A stretch of DNA of 8,954 nucleotides from an uncultured Clostridia bacterium (GCA_934278965.1 CAKQWL010000051.1:1-8954), one strand, 5' to 3'; shown: positions 1-7,375, counted from the first letter of the stretch. Notes: generated from the letters alone by a model not told the origin. Translations and numbers: made by a program.

Positions 1-492
1 GAAAGAGCTTCTGTTGCGGGAGAACGGCCGGCGGATCTTGTACCGGTAACGGATCATATTGCGATTACTTTCCTGAAGGAAGTAACGGAGAAAATGGGTC
101 TTAACCTGAATATCTCCGCGATGGTCAATGATGACAGCGTTTATGTTGATATTGACGGAAAGGATTCCGGAACTGTGATCGGCAAAAGAGGACAGACTCT
201 CGACGCTGTGCAGTATCTGACGAGCCTTGTAGTAAATAAAGGCGAAAATAAGAAATACATCCGAGTTGTTGTGGATGCGGAGAATTACAGGGCAAAAAGA
301 GAAAGAACGCTGGAGCAGCTCGCTGACCGGCTTGCGGACAAAGTGGTGCGGACGAAGAAGAGTGTGCGTCTTGAGCCGATGAATCCTTACGAAAGAAAAG
401 TCATTCATGCGGCTTTGCAGTCTAACCCGAGTGTTACGACAAGAAGTGAAGGTGAGGAGCCGTACAGAAGGGTGATCATCGAACTCAAATAA
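1..492 (+). CDS. jag: Jag/KhpB RNA-binding protein, 5' end missing
   Basis: The reading frame is open from base 1 and ends at the TAA at 490-492, so the N-terminal part (including the usual Jag-N domain) lies outside the window. The visible 163 residues contain a KH domain with the GxxG loop GKRG at visible residues 61-64, then a C-terminal R3H domain whose R-x-x-x-H signature is RKVIH at visible residues 132-136. KH plus R3H in this order defines Jag (SpoIIIJ-associated protein, KhpB), a cytoplasmic RNA-binding protein that partners KhpA and affects cell envelope and division control in Gram-positive bacteria. The position immediately upstream of mnmE is the standard Firmicutes arrangement, where jag follows yidC/oxaA. 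An internal ATG at 94 is inside the protein and should not be used as a start. The family call is very secure; the regulatory role is known only from relatives. Confidence 0.96.
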   Translation, partial: ERASVAGERPADLVPVTDHIAITFLKEVTEKMGLNLNISAMVNDDSVYVDIDGKDSGTVIGKRGQTLDAVQYLTSLVVNKGENKKYIRVVVDAENYRAKRERTLEQLADRLADKVVRTKKSVRLEPMNPYERKVIHAALQSNPSVTTRSEGEEPYRRVIIELK

Positions 493-497
493 TAAGG

Positions 498-537
498 AAG
501 GGCTGTTTTGCGGAAAAGCAGTCCTTTTTGTTTTCTT
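498..537 (+). terminator. Rho-independent terminator after jag
   Basis: Arms AAGGGCTG (498-505) and CAGTCCTT (519-526) pair over 8 bp with one G-U. The stem continues as TTTT (506-509) with AAAA (514-517), closing a GCGG loop with G518 bulged. A T-rich tract (TTTTTGTTTTCTTT) follows. It starts 6 nt after the jag stop and ends just before the ribosome-binding site of mnmE. It may end or attenuate the upstream jag transcript. Confidence 0.75.
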
Positions 538-561
538 TGCAGTAAGAAGAGGAGAATCGTT

Positions 562-1944
562 TTGAAGGAAGATACAATCGCGGCAATCGCATCGCCGGTC
601 GCGGAGGGCGGAATCGGCATTATCCGGATGAGCGGAGAGCTCTCGTCCGATATTTTGGAAAAGGTATTTCATCCGCTTGGAAAGAATATTTCCTTCCCGC
701 TGGAAAACAGAAGATTGTCTTACGGCCGTATTCTTGATCCGGAGAACGGACAGATCATTGATGAAGTGCTTGCGGTCATGATGTATGCGCCGCATACTTA
801 TACGAGAGAGGATGTCGCGGAAATTTACTGTCACGGCAGTGTGGTAGCGCTGCGAAAAACATTGGCGCTTCTTTGGCGCAGCGGTGCCCGTCCAGCAGAG
901 CCGGGAGAGTTTACAAAACGGGCATTCCTGAACGGACGACTGGATTTGTCTCAGGCGGAAGCCGTTATGGATTTAATTCAGGCCAAAACGGATACGGGAT
1001 TTGACGCGGCCATGTCACAGTTGGAAGGCGCGCTTTCCGGAAAAGTGCAGGAGATTCGGAAGGATCTTACGGATGTGCTGGTAAATGTGACGGTGAATAT
1101 CGATTATCCGGATGAGGATATCGAGGAAATCGTGTACAGTGACCTAATAAAAAGCTTATCGCTTATAGACGATAAAATAGAAAAACTGCTGGCTGGGGCG
1201 AATACGGGACGCATTGTCCGAGAGGGAATTCATATTGCGATTATCGGAAAACCGAATGTCGGAAAATCCTCTCTCATGAATGCGCTTCTCAAAGAAGGCC
1301 GTGCAATCGTGACGGAAATCCCGGGAACGACGAGGGATACGATTGAAGAATCACTGCGGATACGGGATATTCCGGTGGTGCTTACCGATACGGCCGGAAT
1401 CCGGGAAACAGAGGACACGATCGAACAAATCGGAATTGAGCGAAGCCGGGAGGCGGCAGGGCGTTCGGATCTCGTTATTTTGATGATGGACGGAAGTGTG
1501 CCGTTATCCGAGGAGGATCGTCTTTTGATCGCCGGACTGTCCGGACGAACGGTTCTCGCTGTTTTGAATAAGCGGGATCAGGGAAGTGCTGTGTCCGAAG
1601 AGGAAATCCGAAAGCTGCTGCCGCAGGCGGTTATTGCAGAGGCATCGGTGCGCTGTGGCGACGGTATCTCCGAGATTGAAGATGCTGTGGAGAATCTCGT
1701 GTATCAGGGCGGCGTTCGTCCGGGCGAGAGCCTTCTGGTAACAAACGCCCGGCATGAGGATATTCTTCGAAGGGCGTCGATCCTTCTTTCCGATGCGGTA
1801 TCTTCTGCCAAAGCAGAGGAGCCCTTGGATATTGTTGAAATCGATATTCATGAGGCTTATACTATTCTCGGGGAGATCATTGGTGAGGCGGTAAGTGACG
1901 ATATCATCGACGAGGTTTTTGCGCGCTTCTGCCTCGGAAAATAA
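562..1944 (+). CDS. mnmE: tRNA modification GTPase MnmE (TrmE)
   Basis: MnmE, together with MnmG, installs the carboxymethylaminomethyl (or aminomethyl) group at C5 of wobble uridine 34 in certain tRNAs, using a tetrahydrofolate-derived one-carbon unit and GTP hydrolysis. With the TTG start at 562 it is 460 residues, the usual family length. The N-terminal folate-binding domain is followed by a G domain inserted in the helical domain: P-loop GKPNVGKS (229-236), GTTRDT (255-260), DTAG (276-279) and NKRD (336-339). The protein ends in CLGK, the C-terminal motif (usually C-I/L-GK) carrying the conserved catalytic cysteine, here C457. The frame extends upstream to TTG 508, but that start lies inside the jag terminator hairpin and would add 18 non-conserved residues. 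TTG 562 follows a GAGGAG-type ribosome-binding site and gives the conserved [12 protein letters not shown] start. No separate promoter is visible. It is cotranscribed with mnmG by arrangement. Confidence 0.97.
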   Translation: MKEDTIAAIASPVAEGGIGIIRMSGELSSDILEKVFHPLGKNISFPLENRRLSYGRILDPENGQIIDEVLAVMMYAPHTYTREDVAEIYCHGSVVALRKTLALLWRSGARPAEPGEFTKRAFLNGRLDLSQAEAVMDLIQAKTDTGFDAAMSQLEGALSGKVQEIRKDLTDVLVNVTVNIDYPDEDIEEIVYSDLIKSLSLIDDKIEKLLAGANTGRIVREGIHIAIIGKPNVGKSSLMNALLKEGRAIVTEIPGTTRDTIEESLRIRDIPVVLTDTAGIRETEDTIEQIGIERSREAAGRSDLVILMMDGSVPLSEEDRLLIAGLSGRTVLAVLNKRDQGSAVSEEEIRKLLPQAVIAEASVRCGDGISEIEDAVENLVYQGGVRPGESLLVTNARHEDILRRASILLSDAVSSAKAEEPLDIVEIDIHEAYTILGEIIGEAVSDDIIDEVFARFCLGK

Positions 1945-1982
1945 AGGTACGAAAAATAAAAAAGAGAGAAAAGAGAAGAAGA

Positions 1983-3902
1983 ATGAGCTACTTTGTAATG
2001 GATGAATACGATGTAATTGTCGTTGGAGCAGGACACGCGGGATGCGAGGCGGCGCTTGCCGCGGCGAGAATGGGGCAGCGGACACTGATGTTTTCCATCA
2101 CACTCGAGTCGGTCGCGATGATGGCCTGCAACCCGTCTATCGGCGGAACGGGCAAGGGACATCTGGTCCGGGAAATTGACGCCCTCGGCGGTGAAATGGG
2201 AAAAAACATTGATAAAACATTTCTCCAAAGCAGAATGCTCAATACCGCAAAAGGACCGGCGGTGCACTCTCTTCGTGCACAGGCGGATAAAGAACACTAT
2301 CACAGCGAAATGAAGAAAACCATTGAAAGAGAAGAGAATCTTCATTTGAAGCAGGGCGAGGTCGTGGATCTGATGGTTGAGGAAGTACCGCCGAGCGAAA
2401 GAGACGGCGATTCAACTCCGGAAAAAAGAGTCTGCGGCGTCATTTTAAAAACGGGAGCGGCTTACCGGGCAAAAGCCGTTGTCATCGCGACCGGAACCTT
2501 TCTTGCCGGAAAGATTTTTATCGGGGATGCGGCGTATGAAAGCGGGCCGAACGGACTTGCGCCGGCGAGAGAGCTTTCGGAGAATCTCCGGAAGCACGGA
2601 GTCGTTCTTCGTCGCTTCAAGACCGGAACACCGGCGCGCGGACTGGCAAAGACACTGGATTATTCCAAAATGATCGAGCAAAAGGGGGATTCGGCTATCG
2701 TTCCGTTCTCCTTTATGAATGACCATTTAGAAAAAGACCAGATTTCATGCTGGCTGACATATACAAACGAAAAAACGCACGAGATCATTCGCAGCAATTT
2801 TCACCGTTCCGCGCTTTTCGGCGGAAAGATCGAGGGGATCGGTCCGCGGTACTGTCCATCGATCGAGGATAAGATCAACCGGTTTGCCGATAAGAAGCGG
2901 CATCAGCTTTTTATCGAGCCGGAGGGACTCGATACGGATGAAATTTATATCCAGGGAATGAGCACGAGTCTGCCGGAGGATGTGCAGCGCGATTTTTATC
3001 ATACGATTGAGGGTCTGGAGAATATTGAGATCGTGCGTCCGGCTTATGCGATCGAATATGACTGTATCGATCCTTTGATGCTGAAGATCAATCTGGAGTA
3101 TCGGAAAATCGGAAATCTTTTCTGTGCCGGACAGTTTAACGGAAGTTCCGGATATGAGGAAGCCGCGGCGCAGGGAATTATGGCGGGGATCAATGCCGCG
3201 CTCCGCGTACAGGGAAAAGAGCCGTTTATCCTTGATCGGAGCGAGGCTTATATTGGCGTGCTGATTGATGACCTTGTGACAAAGGGGACAAATGAGCCGT
3301 ACCGGATCATGACATCGCGTGCGGAGTATCGTCTGGTCCTCCGTCAGGACAACGCAGATCTGCGTCTCACGGAGAAGAGCTACCGGATCGGGCTTGCGTC
3401 TCAGGAGCGGTATGACCGGTTTTTGGAAAAAAAGAGAAGAGTTGAGGAAGAAAAGCAGCGCTTAGAGCGGACTTATGTTTCGCCTCAGGACACGCGGGAG
3501 TTTTTGGAGCGGATGGGAACCTCTCCGCTTCAAAACCGAATCAGCCTTGCGGAGCTCTTGAAACGGCCTGAAATCAATTATCAGAGTTTATCGCAAATAG
3601 ACGATGATATGCCGAAGCTTTCCGCTCATGAGCAGGCGCAGCTGGAGGTACAGATTAAATACGAGGGATACATCAAGAAGCAGATCGCGCAAATTGCACG
3701 CTTTAAGAAACTGGAAGAAAGAAGGCTGCCGGAGGATTTTGATTATAACGATGTGAGCGGACTTCGAATTGAGGCACGGCAGAAGCTGAATCAGCAAAAG
3801 CCGGTTTCTCACGGACAGGCATCTCGAATTTCCGGCGTTTCGCCGGCAGATATCAGCGTCCTTCTGGTTTATCTGGAAAAGGAACGCAGACTTCGAAATT
3901 AG
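1983..3902 (+). CDS. mnmG: tRNA U34 carboxymethylaminomethyl enzyme MnmG (GidA)
   Basis: FAD-dependent partner of MnmE in the wobble-uridine modification complex; 639 residues, normal for the long MnmG class. Visible motifs: FAD-binding GAGHAG (15-20) after the first beta strand, [12 protein letters not shown] (49-60), [19 protein letters not shown] (84-102), KTGTPAR (213-219), CPSIEDK (291-297), [20 protein letters not shown] (315-334) and the C-terminal FAD signature [16 protein letters not shown] (383-398). Cysteines 49 and 291 match the two conserved cysteines implicated in catalysis in the E. coli enzyme. The C-terminal helical domain that contacts MnmE is present and ends with a [16 protein letters not shown] stretch. 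A charged insert near residues 134-149 is probably lineage-specific. The start ATG at 1983 follows a purine-rich AGAGAAGAAG stretch; ATG 1998 would give a more typical family N-terminus but has no ribosome-binding site. The gene begins 38 nt after mnmE in an A-rich gap. Confidence 0.97.
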   Translation: MSYFVMDEYDVIVVGAGHAGCEAALAAARMGQRTLMFSITLESVAMMACNPSIGGTGKGHLVREIDALGGEMGKNIDKTFLQSRMLNTAKGPAVHSLRAQADKEHYHSEMKKTIEREENLHLKQGEVVDLMVEEVPPSERDGDSTPEKRVCGVILKTGAAYRAKAVVIATGTFLAGKIFIGDAAYESGPNGLAPARELSENLRKHGVVLRRFKTGTPARGLAKTLDYSKMIEQKGDSAIVPFSFMNDHLEKDQISCWLTYTNEKTHEIIRSNFHRSALFGGKIEGIGPRYCPSIEDKINRFADKKRHQLFIEPEGLDTDEIYIQGMSTSLPEDVQRDFYHTIEGLENIEIVRPAYAIEYDCIDPLMLKINLEYRKIGNLFCAGQFNGSSGYEEAAAQGIMAGINAALRVQGKEPFILDRSEAYIGVLIDDLVTKGTNEPYRIMTSRAEYRLVLRQDNADLRLTEKSYRIGLASQERYDRFLEKKRRVEEEKQRLERTYVSPQDTREFLERMGTSPLQNRISLAELLKRPEINYQSLSQIDDDMPKLSAHEQAQLEVQIKYEGYIKKQIAQIARFKKLEERRLPEDFDYNDVSGLRIEARQKLNQQKPVSHGQASRISGVSPADISVLLVYLEKERRLRN

Positions 3903-3922
3903 TTCTGAACACAGGAGGAAAG

Positions 3923-4633
3923 ATGGAAAGACTGGAAAGAGCGCTGGTGCAGCTCGGAGTGGAGTATACGCCGAACATGATTCGGCAGTTTCGGGAATAC
4001 ATGGAAGGAATCCTGGAATGGAACGAAAAAATCAACTTAACGGCGATTACGGATCCGGATGAATTTGTAGTCAAGCATTATATCGATTCCGTCCTTGCTG
4101 CCGGGCAGGAAGAGGTGAGGAATGCAAAGCGGGTAATTGATGTCGGAACGGGCGCCGGATTTCCCGGAATCCCGCTTGCGATTCTTTTTCCGGAGAAAGA
4201 ATTCGTGCTGATGGATTCTCTCAATAAGCGTCTAAAGGTAATAGACGATTTGTGCGGACGGACAGGGATTCTCAATGTGACGACGGTGCACAGCAGAGCG
4301 GAGGAACTGGCGCATCAGCCGAAGCATCGCGCACATTACGATCTTTGCGTATCGCGTGCGGTAGCCAATATGGCGACTCTGGCGGAGTACTGCCTGCCGT
4401 TTCTTGGGGCAGGCGGATATTTCCTTGCGTATAAGGGACCGGATTACCAGGAGGAACTTGCCCGGGCAAAGGGAGCGCTTCGAATCCTCGGAGGAGAGTT
4501 TTTGGAAGCGCGGGAAGCCGAAATCTCGGATTTTGATCTGTCGCATAAAATCCTTTACATTCGAAAAATCAAAGAAACACCCGCGAAATATCCGAGAAAA
4601 GCGGGAATTCCGTCGAAAGAACCCCTGAAATAG
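3923..4633 (+). CDS. rsmG: 16S rRNA (guanine527-N7)-methyltransferase RsmG (GidB)
   Basis: SAM-dependent methyltransferase that makes m7G527 in 16S rRNA; loss of it gives low-level streptomycin resistance in several bacteria. 236 residues, the family norm. Visible motifs: WNEKINLTAI (33-42), the SAM-binding glycine motif VIDVGTGAGFPGIPLA (71-86), LMDSLNKRLKVIDDL (96-110, containing the conserved NKR), the SRA element of VSRAVANMATL (143-153), and the typical C-terminal KYPRKAGIPSKEPL (222-235). It starts at ATG 3923 behind a strong AGGAGG, 20 nt after mnmG, consistent with an mnmE-mnmG-rsmG operon. The last codons and stop lie inside the following terminator. Confidence 0.97.
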   Translation: MERLERALVQLGVEYTPNMIRQFREYMEGILEWNEKINLTAITDPDEFVVKHYIDSVLAAGQEEVRNAKRVIDVGTGAGFPGIPLAILFPEKEFVLMDSLNKRLKVIDDLCGRTGILNVTTVHSRAEELAHQPKHRAHYDLCVSRAVANMATLAEYCLPFLGAGGYFLAYKGPDYQEELARAKGALRILGGEFLEAREAEISDFDLSHKILYIRKIKETPAKYPRKAGIPSKEPLK

Positions 4634-4651
4634 CGAATTTCGTGGTTTTTT
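4620..4651 (+). terminator. Terminator overlapping the rsmG stop codon
   Basis: AACC (4620-4623) pairs with GGTT (4644-4647), and GAAAT (4627-4631) pairs with ATTTC (4637-4641) around a 5-nt loop. A mismatch and a bulge separate the two helices, and a run of six T follows (4646-4651). The left arm encodes the last RsmG residues and contains the TAG stop, so the mRNA end and gene end coincide. The imperfect stem lowers confidence, but the location and T-run fit the end of the mnmE-mnmG-rsmG transcript. Confidence 0.6.
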
Positions 4652-4675
4652 GTTGAAGAGAAATAATTTCCTTTG

Positions 4676-4722
4676 ATTTCCCGGCATGCTACAATGAATT
4701 CAGAAAGGGGGAATCGGGAAAT
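4676..4722 (+). promoter_or_regulatory. noc promoter (extended -10) flanked by Noc-type half-sites
   Basis: TGCTACAAT at 4687-4695 is an extended -10 element; 17 bp upstream is only a weak -35 (TTTCCT, 4667-4672). The -10 is flanked by inverted 8-bp arms: ATTTCCCG (4676-4683, with the next G also matching) and CGGGAAAT (4715-4722). These equal the two halves of the published Noc-binding consensus ATTTCCCGGGAAAT, separated here by 31 bp. The right arm overlaps the proposed start codon. The promoter call is moderate; a role as operator is inference. Confidence 0.5.
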
Positions 4723-5539
4723 GTACAACAGGAGAAAGGTGATGGAAATTCCGCTTCGAATGATCCACGCTAACCCGGCGCAGCCGAGAAAAGTATTTTT
4801 AGAGGAGGAACTGGCGGAGCTTGCCTCATCCATCCGGGAGTTTGGTGTAATTCAGCCGGTCATTGTGAAAAAGGACAGGCAGGGGGGATATCTTCTGATC
4901 GCCGGGGAGCGAAGGACAAAGGCAGCGGCGATGGCGGGACTGGAAAAGATTCCGGCACTTATTCGGGAGGAGGATGAACGGAACACCGCGATCCTTGCTT
5001 TGGTAGAAAATGTACAGCGTGAAAATTTAAGCTACATAGAGGAAGCTTACGCGTATAAAAATCTAATGGACGAGCACGGGCTGACACAGCAGGAGATCGC
5101 GCGGCAGGTAGGGAAAAAACAGTCCACGATTTCAAATAAGGTGCGCCTGCTGACGCTTCCGCCGGATATCCGAGAGGTCCTTGCAGAACAGAAATTGACC
5201 GAACGGCACGCAAGAGCGCTCCTGAAAGTTCCGGAGGAGGAAGCGAGGAGAAATATTTTAAAGCGTGGCGTCGAGCGGGAACTCCATGTCCGGCAGACCG
5301 AAAAACTGAACGAGGATTACCTTGAAAAGGAAGAAGAGGAGGCGCGCCAAAAAAGGCGCGTATGCTACATCAATTATAAAATCTATGTGAATTCAATCCG
5401 CAAAGCGTTTCAGGAAGTCAGCAATGCGGAAAGAAATGCCAAATATTTCCAAAATGAAAACGACGGGTTTGTGGAAATCCGCATTGTGATTCCGAAGGAA
5501 AATAAAAAAAGCAACGCAGTAAGAAAATGTTTCACGTGA
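4721..5539 (+). CDS. noc: Noc-type ParB-family nucleoid occlusion protein
   Basis: 272 residues from ATG 4721. The domain order is that of ParB/Noc: an N-terminal CTP-binding domain with QPRK (21-24), GERR (62-65) and ENVQREN (96-102); a central helix-turn-helix domain (about 121-144); a charged linker; and a C-terminal dimerisation segment (about 217-258) ending in IRIVIPK like characterised Noc. In the specificity helix the motif GKKQSTISNK carries Q134 and K140 where parS-binding ParB has R and T/A, matching Noc-type specificity. Position between rsmG and parA is the noc locus of Bacillus. In relatives Noc binds NBS sites, spreads as a CTP-loaded clamp and blocks FtsZ ring assembly over DNA. 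Oddities: no amphipathic N-terminal membrane helix is evident, GERRTKAA replaces the usual GERR(Y/W)RA, and a 14-residue tail runs into parS. ATG 4742 behind AGGAG is a good alternative start; TTG 4673 lies upstream of the promoter -10 and is unlikely. Confidence 0.88.
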   Translation: MYNRRKVMEIPLRMIHANPAQPRKVFLEEELAELASSIREFGVIQPVIVKKDRQGGYLLIAGERRTKAAAMAGLEKIPALIREEDERNTAILALVENVQRENLSYIEEAYAYKNLMDEHGLTQQEIARQVGKKQSTISNKVRLLTLPPDIREVLAEQKLTERHARALLKVPEEEARRNILKRGVERELHVRQTEKLNEDYLEKEEEEARQKRRVCYINYKIYVNSIRKAFQEVSNAERNAKYFQNENDGFVEIRIVIPKENKKSNAVRKCFT

Positions 5540-5550
5540 AACATTTTCTT
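5521..5550 (+). terminator. 30-bp perfect palindrome acting as noc terminator
   Basis: The arms 5521-5533 and 5538-5550 pair perfectly over 13 bp with a 4-nt ACGT loop, and the right arm runs directly into a T-rich tract (to about 5559). The A-rich left arm and T-rich right arm have the shape of an intrinsic terminator. The noc stop codon (5537-5539) falls at its centre. It would separate noc transcription from the parA promoter downstream. The palindrome core is the parS site. Confidence 0.7.
5528..5543. promoter_or_regulatory. parS centromere site, perfect consensus
   Basis: TGTTTCACGTGAAACA is identical to the published Spo0J/ParB parS consensus. It lies 98 bp upstream of the parA start and overlaps the last three codons and the stop of noc (Cys-Phe-Thr-stop). 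With parA and parB immediately downstream, this is the loading site from which ParB-CTP clamps spread and recruit SMC condensin in relatives. Confidence 0.95.
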
Positions 5551-5568
5551 TTTTGTTTTAAAATACGG

Positions 5569-5597
5569 TGGAAAAGAAAATAAGGCTATTGTATAAT
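5569..5597 (+). promoter_or_regulatory. Predicted sigma-A promoter of parAB
   Basis: A perfect -10 TATAAT lies at 5592-5597 and a weaker -35 TGGAAA (4 of 6 to TTGACA) at 5569-5574, with 17 bp between. It is 26 bp downstream of parS and leaves a leader of about 37 nt before the parA start, enough to include the ribosome-binding site. Confidence 0.65.
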
Positions 5598-5640
5598 AAG
5601 GATATTGAAAACAGATTCGCAAATATAGGAGGGTTTTATA

Positions 5641-6414
5641 TTGGGAAAGGCGATAGCAATATTTAATCAAAAAGGCGGAGTAGGAAAAACAACAACGAAT
5701 ATCAATTTGGCAGCATGTCTTGCGCTCAAGGGAAAAAAGATTTTAATTGTAGATATTGATCCGCAGGGAAATACAACAACCGGAATGGGCATTACGAAAA
5801 AGGGATTGGAAAACACCAGCTACGAACTTCTTGTTGATTCGTCGGTGCGTCCGGAAACAGTTATTATGAAGACGAATGTCCGGAATCTGGACATCATTCC
5901 GGCGAGTGTAAATCTTGCCGGTGCGGAGCTGGAAATGGCGCAGATTCGGGGAAGAGAGAAGATCTTAAAAAAAGCTCTGGACCAGGTAAAGCCAAACTAT
6001 GATTACATCTTTATCGATTGTCCTCCGTCGCTCGGACTTCTGACGATCAATTCATTGACGGCGGTGGACAGTGTGCTGATCCCGATTCAGTGCGAGTTCT
6101 ACGCGCTGGAGGGAGTCAGCCAGCTGATGAGTACGATCGAGCTTGTTCGAAAGGGATTTAACCCGAAGCTTCAGATACAGGGCGTTATCCTCAGCATGTT
6201 TGACGGCCGGACCAATCTTTCGATCCAGGTCGTAGAGGAAGTAAAGAAATATTTCCGAAACCGCGTATATACAACCGTTATTCCGAGAAATGTGCGGCTG
6301 GCCGAAGCACCGAGCTTCGGAATGCCGATTACGGAGTACGATCCGGCGTCCAAAGGCGCAGAGGCTTATATGGAATTCGCGGACGAATTTCTGGAGCGAG
6401 AGGAGGAGAATTGA
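5641..6414 (+). CDS. parA: Chromosome partitioning ATPase ParA (Soj)
   Basis: Deviant-Walker P-loop ATPase that forms DNA-bound dimers and is released by ParB, positioning replication origins; the Bacillus homologue Soj also acts on DnaA. 257 residues with no N-terminal extension, the short chromosomal Soj type. Walker A is KGGVGKTT (11-18) with the signature lysine 12; Walker A' is DIDPQGN (38-44) with catalytic D40; Walker B is IFIDCPP (123-129). The GRTNLS element (189-194) and IPRNVRLAEAPSFG (214-227) are typical of the Soj DNA-binding face. The start is TTG 5641, 8 nt after a strong AGGAGG; no suitable ATG is near. The stop overlaps the start of parB by one base, indicating translational coupling. 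Confidence 0.97.
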   Translation: MGKAIAIFNQKGGVGKTTTNINLAACLALKGKKILIVDIDPQGNTTTGMGITKKGLENTSYELLVDSSVRPETVIMKTNVRNLDIIPASVNLAGAELEMAQIRGREKILKKALDQVKPNYDYIFIDCPPSLGLLTINSLTAVDSVLIPIQCEFYALEGVSQLMSTIELVRKGFNPKLQIQGVILSMFDGRTNLSIQVVEEVKKYFRNRVYTTVIPRNVRLAEAPSFGMPITEYDPASKGAEAYMEFADEFLEREEEN

Positions 6415-7346
6415 TGGCGGCACCAAAAAACAGAGGCCTCGGAAGAGGCTTGGAAGCCTTGTTTGGGGATGTTGAGATCAACCCGTCCGGTGCACCGTCC
6501 GAACTCTCGGAGAAAGAAGATCAAAAAAGAAGCGGTGCTGCGGAGAAAAAAGCCGCGGATGCGGACAGCATCGTTTTTCTGGATATTAACGAAATCCGGC
6601 CGAACGAGAATCAGCCGAGAAAAAGTTTCAATGAAGAAAAGATTGACGAGCTTGCGGCTTCCATTTTAGAACATGGGCTGATCCAGCCGATCGTCGTAAG
6701 GAAAAAGTCCAGAGGATATGAGATTGTAGCCGGGGAGAGGCGTTACCGTGCGGCGAGAAAGGCTGAACTGAAGACCATCCCGTGCCTTGTGCGGGAATTA
6801 AGTGATGAACAGAATATGCTGCTTGCGATTATTGAAAACATGCAGCGGGAGGATTTGAATCCGGTTGAGGAAGCGCAGGCGATTGAAAAAATGATTGATA
6901 CCTATGGCTTGACGCAGCAGCAGGTCTCCAAGAGTCTTTCGAAAAGCAGACCGTACATCGCAAACGCACTTCGGCTGTTGAAGCTGCCGGATCCGATTCT
7001 GGACATGCTTGCGAAGGGCGAGCTTTCTTCGGGGCACGCGAGAGCACTGGTTGCGATAGAGGATTCCCGCAGGCAGATCACGCTTGCGGAGCAGGCGGTT
7101 CGGGAAGGTCTTTCGGTTCGTGAAATCGAAAAACTGTCCGGAGAGGGAAAGAAAACCGGAAAACCGGCAGCACGGGCGAAAAAGAAAAACGCCGAAATTG
7201 CCGGTGCGGAAGAAGAATTAAAGGAAATTCTCGGGACCAGAGTCAATCTGATCGTAAAAGGAAAGCGCGGAAAAATTGAAATTGAATATTACAGCCGGGA
7301 TGAACTGGAGCGCCTTTTAGAACTCCTGAAAAGCTTGGAAAAATAA
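6414..7346 (+). CDS. parB: Chromosome partitioning protein ParB (Spo0J)
   Basis: parS-binding CTPase clamp, 310 residues. The N-terminus carries GLGRGLEALFG (8-18), the conserved peptide that stimulates ParA ATP hydrolysis. The CTP-binding domain has NQPRKSF (66-72), GERRYRAA (107-114) and ENMQREDLNP (141-150), all canonical. The helix-turn-helix region (166-189) reads SKSRPYIANALRLL, with R179 and A185 at the positions that specify parS in ParB rather than NBS in Noc. A basic linker (245-258) leads to the C-terminal dimerisation domain (264-310). ATG 6414 shares its A with the parA TGA stop and follows AGGAGG at 6401-6406; the preceding TTG 6411 is less likely. No terminator is seen after the gene, so transcription may continue into the membrane-protein genes. 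Confidence 0.97.
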   Translation: MAAPKNRGLGRGLEALFGDVEINPSGAPSELSEKEDQKRSGAAEKKAADADSIVFLDINEIRPNENQPRKSFNEEKIDELAASILEHGLIQPIVVRKKSRGYEIVAGERRYRAARKAELKTIPCLVRELSDEQNMLLAIIENMQREDLNPVEEAQAIEKMIDTYGLTQQQVSKSLSKSRPYIANALRLLKLPDPILDMLAKGELSSGHARALVAIEDSRRQITLAEQAVREGLSVREIEKLSGEGKKTGKPAARAKKKNAEIAGAEEELKEILGTRVNLIVKGKRGKIEIEYYSRDELERLLELLKSLEK

Positions 7347-7359
7347 GGAGCAGGGATAT

Positions 7360-7375
7360 TGTTTCATGTGAAACA
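7360..7375. promoter_or_regulatory. Degenerate parS site downstream of parB
   Basis: TGTTTCATGTGAAACA differs from perfect parS by one central base (C to T), with one extra matching base pair on each flank. It begins 14 nt after the parB stop and 1,832 bp after the perfect parS, so the two sites bracket parAB. Its match over 15 of 16 bases in this context is very unlikely to be chance. Binding strength is unknown. It has no following T-run, so it does not look like a terminator. Confidence 0.8.

Noticed and set aside
508..561. N-terminal extension of MnmE from TTG 508
   Set aside because: The start lies in the jag terminator hairpin, has no ribosome-binding site and adds 18 residues not typical of MnmE; TTG 562 has a GAGGAG-type site and yields the conserved N-terminus.
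1504..2345. Long minus-strand open frames opposite mnmE and mnmG
   Set aside because: They overlap strongly supported genes, show no recognisable domains and have low-complexity or irregular composition; they are shadows of the + strand genes.
4159..4170. ATTTCCCGGAAT in rsmG as a Noc-binding site
   Set aside because: It encodes the conserved GFPGIP SAM-binding motif, so protein constraint explains it, and the right half does not match.
4458..4469. Perfect 12-bp palindrome TTGCCCGGGCAA inside rsmG as a possible Noc site
   Set aside because: It matches the Noc consensus at only about 10 of 14 positions and is in coding sequence; such CCCGGG-centred matches are expected by chance at this base composition.
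5343..5360. CGCGCC-AAAAAA-GGCGCG hairpin with A6 in noc as a programmed frameshift site
   Set aside because: The A-run with following G is not in the phase needed for a -1 slippery heptamer, and the zero frame continues into the conserved Noc C-terminal domain. It is a short GC-rich stem in the linker region only.
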